NCBI GenBank assembly: GCA_900313235.1 | Contig: OMQN01000032.1 | Coordinates: 1 to 59,013 of the forward strand | Length of the DNA: 59,013 bases | Source: an uncultured Prevotellaceae bacterium | GTDB lineage: Bacteria; Bacteroidota; Bacteroidia; Bacteroidales; Bacteroidaceae | Direction of reading: 5' to 3' | Shown here: positions 13,989-22,141 of the stretch, piece after piece | Numbering within the stretch: position 1 is the stretch's first letter | Layout: every line of letters begins with the position of its first letter | The notes under the pieces: model-generated | Database searches by the model: none | Seen by the model: only the letters and a program-made list of their open reading frames with translations | What the model was told of the DNA's origin: nothing | Made by a program: the position numbers and the translations under genes

Positions 13989-15596
13989 ATGAAGAATATA
14001 TTCAAATACACATTGCCCGCAGCTGCTCTTGCTTTGGCGCTGGGCATGACATCCTGCACTAAGGATCTCGACGTTACTCCGTTGGATCCTAACATGGATA
14101 CACAGTTCAGTGCAGAGGGATTGTTCAATAAGTGTTATGCAACGATAGCTATGGCTGGTAATGGCGGTGCCAATGGCGACTGCGACATCGACGGTATTGA
14201 CGGTGGTACATCAGGTTATATCCGCCAGATGTGGAACGCCAATGAGCTGACCACTGACGAAGCTATCTGTGGATGGGGCGACGATGGTATCGAACAGTCC
14301 TGTTTTAACACCTACGACGAGTCACATCCCATGCTGAATGGTTACTTCTCTCGTCTCACTACGAGCATCACCTACTGTAATCAGTATCTGGACGTGGCTT
14401 CTGACTACAATGCCACGATGACCGCAGAAGTACGCTTCCTGCGTGCTCTGCACTACTATCTGCTGATGGATGCCTTTGGACGTGTACCATTCACGGAGAC
14501 TCTTGGTAATCCTACCATTCTCAGCCGTCAGCAGATGTACGACTGGCTTATCAATGAGCTTACCACGAATGTAGAGCCCAACCTCTCTGAGGCTAAGCCT
14601 AAGAAGTCAAGCGATGCTGGCTACGGCCGAGTAGATAAGGCTGCTGCATGGCTGTTATTGTCACGTATCTATCTGAATGCAGAAGTTTATACTGGCACAG
14701 CCCAGTGGGCTAAGGCTGCAGAATATGCCAAGAAGGTCATCGACTCTCCTTACAAGCTGAACACGACAAGTGTCGGCGGTTGGAGTGCTTACCAGATGCT
14801 CTTCATGGGCGACAACGGTGAGACAGATGCTGCCTACGAGGCTATCTTCCCCATTCTGCAGGATGGTCTGAAGACTACCTCTTGGGGTACTTCACTGTTC
14901 CTCTCTGCAGGTTCATTCGATAGCGACATGCACGCTAATCCCAATGACGCTGAAGCCATCAATGGTGTTTCTGCTCAACAGTGGGGTGGCAACCGCACCC
15001 GTCCGAGCCTGATTCAGAAGTTCTTCCCCAACCTGGATGCTCCTCAGGTGCCAGCATATAACATGACTATTGCTGCTGGTGACGACCGCGCTATCTTCGA
15101 TGGTGTTGGACGCGAAATCAACAACCTGGATCGTGCTACCTTTAAGAATGGTTATGCTGTGGCTAAGTTCGTCAACTTCAAGACTGACGGTTCTGCAGGC
15201 CATGACGCTACCTTTATGGATACAGACTTCTTCCTGTTCCGTACCGCTGAGGCTTATCTGACCTATGCAGAAGCCACAGCCCGCCTGAATGGTGGTACAG
15301 CTACTACTGAAGGCATCAATGCTATCAATGATGTCCGTGGACGCGCTAACGCCGTTCAGCGCTCTGGATACTCTCTCAATGACATTCTCGACGAGTGGTC
15401 ACGTGAGTTCTACTTCGAGGGCCGTCGCCGTGTCGACCTGATTCGCTTCGGTAAGTTTGGTGGCACCACCGACTACATCTGGCAGTGGAAGGGTGGCACC
15501 TATCAAGGCCGCAACTTCGACGCATTCCGTAACATCTTTGCGATTCCGGCATCGCAGCTGCCTGCATACAACTACGAGCAGAATCCTGGTTACTGA
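13989..15596 (+). CDS. susD: SusD-type starch-binding lipoprotein
   Basis: Surface lipoprotein that forms the lid of the SusC channel and binds starch. The lipobox ends MTSC with acylated Cys23. The body shows the SusD/RagB layout: TPR-like helices in the N-terminal half (ALHYYLLMDAFGRVPF, KAAAWLLLSRIYLNAE) and a C-terminal part with the recurring motif EWSREFYFEGRRRVDLIRFG and the end IFAIPASQLPAYN. Length 535 is normal. It starts 18 bases after susC and is clearly co-transcribed. Specificity for starch is inferred from the neighbours rather than from binding-site residues. Confidence 0.97.
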   Translation: MKNIFKYTLPAAALALALGMTSCTKDLDVTPLDPNMDTQFSAEGLFNKCYATIAMAGNGGANGDCDIDGIDGGTSGYIRQMWNANELTTDEAICGWGDDGIEQSCFNTYDESHPMLNGYFSRLTTSITYCNQYLDVASDYNATMTAEVRFLRALHYYLLMDAFGRVPFTETLGNPTILSRQQMYDWLINELTTNVEPNLSEAKPKKSSDAGYGRVDKAAAWLLLSRIYLNAEVYTGTAQWAKAAEYAKKVIDSPYKLNTTSVGGWSAYQMLFMGDNGETDAAYEAIFPILQDGLKTTSWGTSLFLSAGSFDSDMHANPNDAEAINGVSAQQWGGNRTRPSLIQKFFPNLDAPQVPAYNMTIAAGDDRAIFDGVGREINNLDRATFKNGYAVAKFVNFKTDGSAGHDATFMDTDFFLFRTAEAYLTYAEATARLNGGTATTEGINAINDVRGRANAVQRSGYSLNDILDEWSREFYFEGRRRVDLIRFGKFGGTTDYIWQWKGGTYQGRNFDAFRNIFAIPASQLPAYNYEQNPGY

Positions 15597-15633
15597 AAAT
15601 AGTATTTATTTATAAAGGTAAAATGTAATCGAT

Positions 15634-16857
15634 ATGAAAAAGATATTCAAGTCAACACTAATGCTTCTGTGCGGTGTATGCTTGTTTGCTGCTTGCTCGG
15701 ATGACAACGATTCAAATCCCACGTTGACCATTCCTGAGACTTTCCAGCTCAACACACCAGCCTATGCACAGGCTAATACTGATCTGGTTTCTTCCACCGA
15801 ACTGCCTTTCACATGGTCACAGCCTAACTATGGCGGTTTCCCTGTAGCAGCACAATACCAGATGGAATTCTCTCTGAACCAGAGTTTCACCGTATCAGTA
15901 GCTGAGGCTGAGGCCGACGAGACTGGCGCTACTGTTGCCGACTATGTCATTCTCGACCAGGTCTACAACGGATGTAAAGGTTCCGTAAATGCTGCAGAAC
16001 TGGCTAAAGGCCTGCAGAAGATTGCCCAGTGGAGCGACCCCAGCAAGGTGCCCGCTACCACTACTATCTATGCCCGCTTGGCATCTGACTATGCCAACAA
16101 GGTGATTTACTCTAACATTGTTGCTATTAACGTCAAGCCTTACTATGTAGAGCTCTCTGATGCTCCTATCGAACTCTGGTGGCTTATCGGTGGAGATATT
16201 GCCGACGGTTCTTGGGGTGGCGACTATGGTAAGTGCGTCTTCCCAATGCAGCCCATCGAAGGTGAGGAGTATGACAAGAAGACTGGTCAGGGTAAGATTC
16301 AGTGGATTGGCTACCTGTCTGGTAACGGTTTCAAGCTCCGTGGCTCTATGGATGATGGCTGGGCTACCCAGATTGGACAGGGTGATGCATTCGGTGCATT
16401 TGTAAAGAATGACGGTGGTTCAGCCAACATTAGCGTTCCCGCTGCTGGTCTATACAGGATTACCTTGAATACAGCAGACCTGGCTAAGGTTGCTGACGGT
16501 GGCGATGCTTCTTCAGCACTCAAAATTGAACCAATGGACGGTGCTGTTACTGTTTATACAGGAATGGCTATTGCAGGCTCATTCAACGACTGGGGCGATA
16601 CCGATATGACTCCATGCTCTACAGGCTGGGAGAATCACGACTGGTACATTGTACAGCATTTCGATGCTGGTGCGGAAGTAAAGGTTAAGCAGGCTGGCTC
16701 TTGGGACTTCAACAGGGGTGGTAGCTTCGTCAAGGATGGCAACGACATGTACGTCTTTGGTGTAGGCAATGGCGACAACCTCGTTATCGAGGAGGCTGGC
16801 GACTACCTTATCCTCTTCAATGATATTACTGGATTCATCCGTTTCATCAAGCAGTAA
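15634..16857 (+). CDS. susE: SusE-like starch-binding outer-membrane lipoprotein
   Basis: Predicted surface lipoprotein that holds starch near SusCD. The lipobox ends FAAC with Cys21. Residues about 25-145 match the SusE N-terminal Ig-like domain (LNTPAYAQANTD...FTWSQPNYG, typical of the SusE domain). Two later modules share a pattern seen in SusE/SusF carbohydrate-binding repeats: one around WWLIGGDIADGSWG and FKLRGSMDDGWATQIGQ, the other around AIAGSFNDWGD and VKQAGSWDFNRGG. Conserved tryptophans there are candidate starch contacts. At 407 residues it is close to B. thetaiotaomicron SusE in size. Confidence 0.85.
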   Translation: MKKIFKSTLMLLCGVCLFAACSDDNDSNPTLTIPETFQLNTPAYAQANTDLVSSTELPFTWSQPNYGGFPVAAQYQMEFSLNQSFTVSVAEAEADETGATVADYVILDQVYNGCKGSVNAAELAKGLQKIAQWSDPSKVPATTTIYARLASDYANKVIYSNIVAINVKPYYVELSDAPIELWWLIGGDIADGSWGGDYGKCVFPMQPIEGEEYDKKTGQGKIQWIGYLSGNGFKLRGSMDDGWATQIGQGDAFGAFVKNDGGSANISVPAAGLYRITLNTADLAKVADGGDASSALKIEPMDGAVTVYTGMAIAGSFNDWGDTDMTPCSTGWENHDWYIVQHFDAGAEVKVKQAGSWDFNRGGSFVKDGNDMYVFGVGNGDNLVIEEAGDYLILFNDITGFIRFIKQ

Positions 16858-16880
16858 TTTACAACAAAACAGTAACAATT

Positions 16881-18341
16881 ATGATGAAAAAGATTTTATT
16901 TGGACTGACACTGATGGCCGCTATGGCATCGTGTACAGAAGACTATAAGGACTGGGCATCTCCTGCGAATAATCCGCAGGAGCCCGTCAAGAGTGTTGAG
17001 GTGGAAGTGACATCAGCTGGCACTATCAACCTGGCTGACGCTGAAGAGAGCGTACAGTTATTCACTCCATCAGTTGTCGTTAGCGACGAGGCTGTTAGCA
17101 AGTATACTGTTGAACTTTATGCTGAGGCAGAAGGTGCTCGCAAAGAACTCACAGCCGACAGTGAAGGTAAAGTACTTACCGCTGATCTGCAGGACGCAGT
17201 AGTTAGCCTGTGTGGTGCCCGCCCAATAGAGCGTTCATTATTCATGGACATCACCTGTCTGACCAACATTGCAGGACAGAGCATTCAGAACGTCAGCAAG
17301 AATGTAGCCATTAAGATTACTCCTGAGGCTCCGTTCATCGATCCCGTCGGCTACTATGTAGTAGGTAACATTGACGGATGGACATGTACACGTGTAGATG
17401 ATTTCCACATGGTGAACAACGGTGGCGATGTATATGAGAATCCCGAATTCTCAGTCACGATAGCTGCTGTTGCAGGAGTTGACCCCTATGAGGTGAAATT
17501 TGTTCCTTCATCAGCCTTCAAGGCTGACGGCACTATCGAAAACTGGGGAATTGCTCTCTCTGCTCTTCCTGACGTAGACGAGATTGCCAATAAGGGTAGC
17601 TTCTCTTACAACAATGCTGGTGGCAATATTAAGTTTGCTGCTGTCGAGGGTGCTAAGTTCTACACCATCAAGGCCAATCTGTTGGAGGGCACCTATGAGG
17701 TAACTCCTGTCAAATTTGAAGAATACATCTATGTTCCAGGTAATGCTCAGAAGTACAATACATCTGCTCCAGGTATGCCTGAATGGGGATGGACACCAAG
17801 CTTAGCTCCAGCACTCCGTTCACCAAATTGCGATGGAAAGTATGAAGGCTTTGCCTATATGGATGGTGAGTTCAAGTTCACCAAAAAGCGTGATTGGGAT
17901 CATGGCGAATACAACTACGACAGCTTCACGAGCTATGATGCAATTTTCACGGGTAATGTTGGAACTGGCGGCAATATCAATTGTACAACTGCTGGCTATT
18001 ATAAGCTCGTAGCAGACGTTGCCAACGGCTCATTGGCTGCCACCAAGTTGACATGGGGTCTCGTTGGCCCTGCCACACCTGGTGAATGGGATGCTGCACA
18101 GTACACCGTCATGACCTACAACATGGCCGATGACTGCTGGGAGATTACTACAGATCTTGTCGCTAACGAGTTTAAGTTCACCACCAATGGATCTTGGGAT
18201 ATTAACCTCGGTGGTTCTGTAGACGACCTGTCAGAGGGTGGTGGAAACCTGAGTATTGCTGAGGCTGGTAACTATACCATCAAGCTCTATCCCAGCCGCT
18301 CAACGAATGACAAGATGTATTGCACGATCACAAAGAATTAA
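16881..18341 (+). CDS. susF: SusF-like starch-binding outer-membrane lipoprotein
   Basis: Second starch-holding surface lipoprotein of the locus. Cys18 (AMASC) is the lipidation site. Three C-terminal modules can be made out, around GYYVVGNIDGW, YIYVPGNAQKYN...WGWTPSLAP and WGLVGPATPGEWD, each with paired tryptophans and an FKFT strand as in SusF. The N-terminal about 130 residues form a SusE/SusF-like Ig domain. It begins 23 bases after susE and is the last gene before a strong terminator, so it closes the susCDEF transcript. The name rests on position and module count; sequence divergence from SusF is expected. Confidence 0.8.
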   Translation: MMKKILFGLTLMAAMASCTEDYKDWASPANNPQEPVKSVEVEVTSAGTINLADAEESVQLFTPSVVVSDEAVSKYTVELYAEAEGARKELTADSEGKVLTADLQDAVVSLCGARPIERSLFMDITCLTNIAGQSIQNVSKNVAIKITPEAPFIDPVGYYVVGNIDGWTCTRVDDFHMVNNGGDVYENPEFSVTIAAVAGVDPYEVKFVPSSAFKADGTIENWGIALSALPDVDEIANKGSFSYNNAGGNIKFAAVEGAKFYTIKANLLEGTYEVTPVKFEEYIYVPGNAQKYNTSAPGMPEWGWTPSLAPALRSPNCDGKYEGFAYMDGEFKFTKKRDWDHGEYNYDSFTSYDAIFTGNVGTGGNINCTTAGYYKLVADVANGSLAATKLTWGLVGPATPGEWDAAQYTVMTYNMADDCWEITTDLVANEFKFTTNGSWDINLGGSVDDLSEGGGNLSIAEAGNYTIKLYPSRSTNDKMYCTITKN

Positions 18342-18389
18342 TGCAATAAACACACCTTTTATCTAACTATAAAGAAACACAACTCACAA

Positions 18390-18429
18390 GCGGGCACCCC
18401 ACTCTACTGGCGGTGCCCGCCTTCTTTTT
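18390..18429 (+). terminator. Terminator of susCDEF
   Basis: Stem GCGGGCACC at 18390-18398 pairs perfectly with GGTGCCCGC at 18412-18420, followed by a T-rich run to 18429. Confidence 0.9.
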
Positions 18430-18467
18430 GCGCCAAACATCGGAGAGTTTTTATGATTTTCCAAAAA

Positions 18468-18707
18468 TTACCTACTTTTATTTTCTGCCAGCGGATCCAC
18501 TCTATTCCATCTTCCGACTATCGGGTAATACTGCCTGGCCCCATAGTCATAGGTATTCAAACCATGCATCAGGTCCAGCTCCTTGCCGTTCTTCAGCGTA
18601 AGACTAACGCCAAGGAGATAGTCTGTATGGATGCTTGCCCTGATGGGAGTGACAAACACTGCCATCAGGAGAAACAAGAGGATATGTCGTAATCTCATGC
18701 TCTTCAT
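18468..18707 (-). pseudogene. RHS-core fragment fused to a signal peptide
   Basis: An intact 79-codon frame. The first about 24 residues are a strong signal peptide (RLRHILLFLLMAVFV...RAS). The rest carries the RHS-repeat core signature: NGKELDLMHGLN, YDYGARQYYP, VGRW and DPLAEN. In full RHS toxins this motif comes after more than a thousand residues and precedes a variable toxin tip. Here neither is present; the frame stops right after the core. It is most likely a recombination remnant of an RHS gene, although the short frame could itself be expressed. It faces the susF terminator and opens the accessory island. Confidence 0.65.
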
Positions 18708-18841
18708 TGCTTACTTTTGTTCATTCAATCAATTACCCGTCCCCGCGATTGACTCCCCGTGATTGACGATTTGAAGCAGAAGTAAATCGGCGAAGAACCA
18801 ACTCCGTCTTATAAAGTTTTTGCAAGAAAAAAAGCTTCACC

Positions 18842-18882
18842 GTCACACCTAACTCTCTGTGTGATAGTGCGTTTAGTGTGAC
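18842..18882. repeat. GTCACACCTAAC palindromic element, copy 1
   Basis: GTCACAC at 18842-18848 pairs with GTGTGAC at 18876-18882, followed by ACTTGTTTTTT. The element starts with the same 12 bases and ends with the same GACACTTGTTTT as the element at 19410-19468. Confidence 0.6.
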
Positions 18883-19069
18883 ACTTGTTTTTTGAGGTTT
18901 TGTTAATTAATCTACAAATGACCATGCAAGTATTTTATTATCAGACAGTTCTGTTTTCTTTACAGTATGCCAAAATGAATGTTAACTCAGCTGCTCTTTC
19001 TCTCCTTTTTAGCCTTTCTTGGCGTCATGTTAGGCTCATTCGTCGATTAAACCAGTTATTTCGGCTTCG

Positions 19070-19233
19070 TGCGACGGCCATCAAAAATATGTTCGACGGC
19101 CGTCGCAGATATTTGCGACATCCGTCGCACAATGCGAGTACAGCTAACCCGGCTCTGAGACAGCTGTAGCCAGTTGCGGAAACAGCTAATACAGAGTCAG
19201 GATAAGCTAATACGGATCTGTATTAGCTGTACA
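19070..19233. repeat. Degenerate 21-bp periodic array, left
   Basis: About seven units spaced 19-22 bp. The first three carry CGACGGC/CGTCGCA palindromes, the later ones CAGCTAA or CAGCTGTA. The array ends in an inverted copy, GTATTAGCTGTACA. The core TGTATTAGCTGTA recurs in the array at 23773-23878. Confidence 0.55.
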
Positions 19234-19244
19234 ATTTTCGGACA

Positions 19245-19350
19245 GACCTCCCCAGGTACCCCAATCCTTCAAACTGCCAGTGTACACAAGGGGTTCCCGA
19301 AGGGTATCTCTTGTCGCAAGAGGTAGTACAGAGGTAGTATAGAGGTACCC
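19245..19350. repeat. Inverted GGTACC element, left arm
   Basis: The ends (GACCTCCCCAGGTACC from 19245; AGAGGTACCC to 19350, preceded by GAGGTAGTACAGAGGTA) match the reverse complement of 21272-21365. The ends are conserved over about 20 bases each while the middle has diverged. The two elements enclose three unknown genes. Confidence 0.7.
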
Positions 19351-19409
19351 CTGCGACCATTGCATTTTTCGCGTGTATTTCGTTCTTGCAGGAATTGTAA
19401 TCTTTGTAA

Positions 19410-19468
19410 ACAAGTGTCACACCTAACGCACAATGATTCTGCACGTTAGCCGTGACAGTGACACTTGT
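19410..19468. repeat. GTCACACCTAAC palindromic element, copy 2
   Basis: ACAAGTGTCAC at 19410-19420 pairs perfectly with GTGACACTTGT at 19458-19468, with an inner CTAACG/CGTTAG pair. Followed by TTTTC, so it could also end transcription. Confidence 0.65.
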
Positions 19469-19497
19469 TTTCATGCAAAAATCACTAGGCAATGTTT

Positions 19498-19550
19498 TTG
19501 ATTCCTCCACGAAAAGCTTGGAAGATTCAAGGAAAGTGCTTACCTTTGCA
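19498..19550 (+). promoter_or_regulatory. Duplicated promoter block, copy A
   Basis: 53-bp block differing at 3 positions from 20183-20235. It contains CTTG (19517-19520), 20 bases, TACCTTTG (19541-19548), placed 31 bases before the gene at 19580. Confidence 0.75.
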
Positions 19551-19579
19551 AATACAAAGGTTAAATAATAATCATTAAA

Positions 19580-20155
19580 ATGAAAAAAGTATTATTTGTA
19601 ATTTTCCTTCTTGGGACGGCTATCTGGTCTTATGCTCAGACGGTTAAGGAATATTTTGTGACCGACAACCCGATTGCTTTTGATAATACTCATTTCTATT
19701 TAGGTTGGAGTTCTAATCCGAGCAAAGGATATTTCCTGCATGAATACTTCCCCAAAGGTGAGACACCTGAACAATTTAACAAGATGTTTACTGTTAGTAT
19801 CGTGGAGACAGGAATATCGGCAAAAGATGCTGCTATGGCAAAAGCCAATGAGTTAACCAAGCGAAAAGAGAATGATAATATTTGTAATTATAAAGTATAT
19901 GAGAATGGCGGTGAGTATATCGTAGATTTTCTTGTGAGCGATATTGCTAATGGTCAACTCACCACTGTAGAGTGGAATATACATTATTATAAGGATATAG
20001 AGATAGATGGCAAGCATTATTCGCAACTAGTTTTCTTTTCTCAACGGGCGTATGGCGATAATATTGTCCCTTTCATTAAATCCCTTTCTGAAATCAGTTC
20101 TGAAAAAATCCTAGCATTAGCCAACATCAATTTGGTAGTTAAGACGTTGAAGTGA
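19580..20155 (+). CDS. Secreted protein of unknown function
   Basis: 191 residues; I do not recognise the family. A clear signal peptide (MKKVLFVIFLLGTAIWSYAQ) ends at residue 20 and no further membrane segment is seen, so it is periplasmic or exported. The mature part is rich in aromatic residues and alternates short beta-like stretches (HFYLGWSSN, GGEYIVDFLVSD, VEWNIHYYKD, YSQLVFFSQRAYG), suggesting a small beta-sandwich. Base composition is visibly more AT-rich than in the starch locus. It has its own promoter, duplicated before the next gene, and lies between the two inverted GGTACC elements. An immunity-type role beside an RHS remnant is possible but only by position. Confidence 0.7.
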   Translation: MKKVLFVIFLLGTAIWSYAQTVKEYFVTDNPIAFDNTHFYLGWSSNPSKGYFLHEYFPKGETPEQFNKMFTVSIVETGISAKDAAMAKANELTKRKENDNICNYKVYENGGEYIVDFLVSDIANGQLTTVEWNIHYYKDIEIDGKHYSQLVFFSQRAYGDNIVPFIKSLSEISSEKILALANINLVVKTLK

Positions 20156-20182
20156 TTCAAAGAATCAATGGGACAGAGGTTC

Positions 20183-20235
20183 TTGATTCCTCCACGAAAA
20201 GCTTGAAAGATTCAAGGAAAGTGACTACCTTTGCA
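20183..20235 (+). promoter_or_regulatory. Duplicated promoter block, copy B
   Basis: Same 53-bp block as 19498-19550. CTTG at 20202-20205, 20 bases, TACCTTTG at 20226-20233. It drives the gene pair starting at 20324. Confidence 0.75.
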
Positions 20236-20323
20236 GGCAGAAGCGCGAAACGTAATGACAACAATGGAATCAAGTTATAACCAGAAATCAAGAAAGTGTT
20301 CCTTCTGATTAAGTTTTCAAATA

Positions 20324-20725
20324 ATGAGAAATAATCGAGTTTATATCTTTTATATAATATGTTTTGTAATGGGATTCTTGATTCCTATTATAGTGTCTTC
20401 TGTTAAAAAGGAAGAAGTAATAGTTATTTCACTAAATCCAGAGAAATACGAGAAAGAATTTCTAAGAAATCCTTCTGTTACATTACTCGATAGTATTAAT
20501 GCTAATACTTTATCTTGCCTAAGCCATGATCTCGAATACGATGACCTCATTTATTATTGGATTCTCAAAGATAGTTCTTCTTGTCTTCTTGATACGAATG
20601 AACCCATATCGTTTCACCATACAATATTGAACTATTTTACGGATAGTACCCAATATTATACTCCTAATGAAGACATGTTGGAATTTAGTAAAAATGTTAG
20701 TGAAATACTACAAAATAAGAGATAG
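20324..20725 (+). CDS. Small membrane-anchored protein of unknown function
   Basis: 133 residues with one N-terminal membrane helix (about 6-27, VYIFYIICFVMGFLIPIIVSS) and a charged remainder, so a bitopic protein or uncleaved signal anchor is likely. No known motif is visible. The coding sequence is strongly AT-rich. The stop codon at 20725 directly abuts the start of the next gene, which has the same design (N-terminal helix, about 110-residue extracytoplasmic part), so the two probably act together. Both are driven by the duplicated promoter block at 20183-20235. Confidence 0.65.
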   Translation: MRNNRVYIFYIICFVMGFLIPIIVSSVKKEEVIVISLNPEKYEKEFLRNPSVTLLDSINANTLSCLSHDLEYDDLIYYWILKDSSSCLLDTNEPISFHHTILNYFTDSTQYYTPNEDMLEFSKNVSEILQNKR

Positions 20726-21130
20726 ATGAAATACATGATTCACACAATTATTGCTATTCTTTGTTTTACAGTTGGCTTATTTACATGCGTAATGTGTAAT
20801 GATATATTTTTAAGTTATCAGCTGAGCCATCCAACAGCAGAAGAGCTAAGCTATGAGGATAGTTTAAAAGTAAAGGTATTACAAAACGGTGATACAATTG
20901 CCTACAATAACCTTAAGAAATTAATGGCGGAAAAAGAATTTCCATACAAGATATGGTTCTACTCAATTGTTATGGCTAAGCAGTACCACTATATACCTGC
21001 TTCAAATGATGTTTGTGGTAGTATATATTTTGTGTATAATCAACGAATAGAAGGAAAAGAGATTGGTGTGAAGGATCAAAAACTAATCTCTCTATTTGAG
21101 ACAAAATGGAGTCAAGAAGAATCAAAGTGA
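20726..21130 (+). CDS. Small membrane-anchored protein of unknown function, partner of preceding gene
   Basis: 134 residues, N-terminal hydrophobic helix (about 5-27) then a polar domain with YEDSLKVKVLQNGDTIAYNNLKKLM and VCGSIYFVYNQRI. The -NGDTIAYNNLKKLM- phrase and the tail are reminiscent of small TPR-less periplasmic proteins found near RHS or secretion loci in Bacteroidota, but I cannot assign a family. It starts on the base after the previous stop. The right-hand inverted GGTACC element begins 142 bases downstream. Confidence 0.65.
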   Translation: MKYMIHTIIAILCFTVGLFTCVMCNDIFLSYQLSHPTAEELSYEDSLKVKVLQNGDTIAYNNLKKLMAEKEFPYKIWFYSIVMAKQYHYIPASNDVCGSIYFVYNQRIEGKEIGVKDQKLISLFETKWSQEESK

Positions 21131-21271
21131 TAGGTTTTTTATTCCTCTATAGAAAACAGAGTTCACACTTACGAAGCAGTATATCAACAACTTGCGCGTG
21201 AATGTGAACCCTATTTTATTGGCGTTTTGCAGTAATAGTCCTTATGGTTTCATTCATTCAGGGTAGGTCTT

Positions 21272-21365
21272 GGGTACCTCTGTACTACCTCCTAAAAGAA
21301 GAGGTGCCACTCTGAAGTACCTTTGTTTAGAAGCGTTCCCAGCGATTAGGGTACCTGGGGAGATC
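21272..21365. repeat. Inverted GGTACC element, right arm
   Basis: Starts GGGTACCTCTGTACTACCTC and ends GATTAGGGTACCTGGGGAGA (to 21365), matching the reverse complement of the left arm at both ends. Confidence 0.7.
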
Positions 21366-21428
21366 TTGCGGCATTTCCACCCTTTTCAAGCAAAAATATA
21401 TTGAGTTTTCCAAATTGCCCAGCGTTTT

Positions 21429-21460
21429 CTTGCATATCTCAGCAAAAGTCGATACCTTTG
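21429..21460 (+). promoter_or_regulatory. Promoter of the 21536 gene
   Basis: CTTG at 21429-21432, 20 bases, TACCTTTG at 21453-21460, then CA. Same spacing and boxes as the two duplicated blocks upstream. Confidence 0.6.
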
Positions 21461-21535
21461 CAGAAGACATACATTAACCAAGAAATAAAAGAAACACAGA
21501 GATTTCTCTGATTCGTAAAACAATCAATTATAACA

Positions 21536-22084
21536 ATGAACGAAATAATTAAAGAATTGTGCAATACTAACGAGTTGGTTGAAACATATACCAACCCAAA
21601 CGATTGTGACAAATTTGGCGTGGGTTACATCACAGCATGTACAGATAACGAATTCTTGATACACACTTTCCAGGAGAACGACCTCGATGATGGCTACTAT
21701 GTAAAACGTAATGATTCTATGATTAGAATCCAACGCAATACCATTTATCTAAACAACGAGTTGCAACTCATCAAGCCAAAGGCTGAGATGGATAATCTGC
21801 CAAAGGGATACTGGCCAGACTTAGACCTATTCGATGTAGTGCTCAACCTATGTCAGAAAAAACATTTGGTAACACAGGTTGGAGTGGAATATGATTTTGT
21901 CAGTGTCGGCTTTGTGAAGAATATTAGCGATGATGTTGTAGAGTTAGAAAACATAAACTGCGACGGCAAACCAGACGGTATTACATATCTACGTTGGGAA
22001 AATATCAATTATGTAGGTTTCGGAGGTGTTGACGAAGAACGTCGCGCCCTACTATATAAGAAATGGGCAAGAACACAGGAATAA
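21536..22084 (+). CDS. Cytoplasmic protein with an internal duplication, unknown function
   Basis: 182 residues without signal peptide or membrane helix. It reads as two copies of one module of about 75-80 residues. Shared landmarks are LC..(N/K)(N/K)(E/H)LV, VG(Y/F)(I/V), an acidic turn, GYYV or GITYL, and a final I..I or I.YV. The pattern (a short strand-rich module ending in a D/E-G-Y-...-I motif) resembles SH3/Sm-like modules, which is an inference. It has its own promoter and is followed after 57 bases by another unknown gene on the same strand. An immunity-type role is conceivable. Confidence 0.7.
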   Translation: MNEIIKELCNTNELVETYTNPNDCDKFGVGYITACTDNEFLIHTFQENDLDDGYYVKRNDSMIRIQRNTIYLNNELQLIKPKAEMDNLPKGYWPDLDLFDVVLNLCQKKHLVTQVGVEYDFVSVGFVKNISDDVVELENINCDGKPDGITYLRWENINYVGFGGVDEERRALLYKKWARTQE

Positions 22085-22141
22085 CTTAGAATGCCGTGTT
22101 TATAAACCGCCCCTCAATTTTATCAGTTTAACAGTTTAATT

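Larger units (their letters stand above)
18721..19579. other. 859-bp gene-free, repeat-rich region
   Basis: No convincing gene on either strand. It contains, in order, two copies of a CCCCG(C/T)GATTGAC motif (about 18740-18768), a palindromic element (18842-18882), a 21-bp periodic array (19070-19233), one arm of an inverted repeat pair (19245-19350), a second palindromic element (19410-19468) and a promoter-bearing direct repeat (19498-19550). Confidence 0.7.
21131..21535. other. 405-bp gap with inverted element and promoter
   Basis: No gene. It holds the right arm of the inverted GGTACC pair (21272-21365), an imperfect inverted repeat around GTTCACAC / GTGAAC (21150-21210) and a CTTG-N20-TACCTTTG promoter (21429-21460). 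Confidence 0.6.

Noticed and set aside
19207..19510. Short minus-strand frames in the repeat region
   Set aside because: They consist largely of the inverted GGTACC element and palindromic repeats, so protein-like look is incidental.
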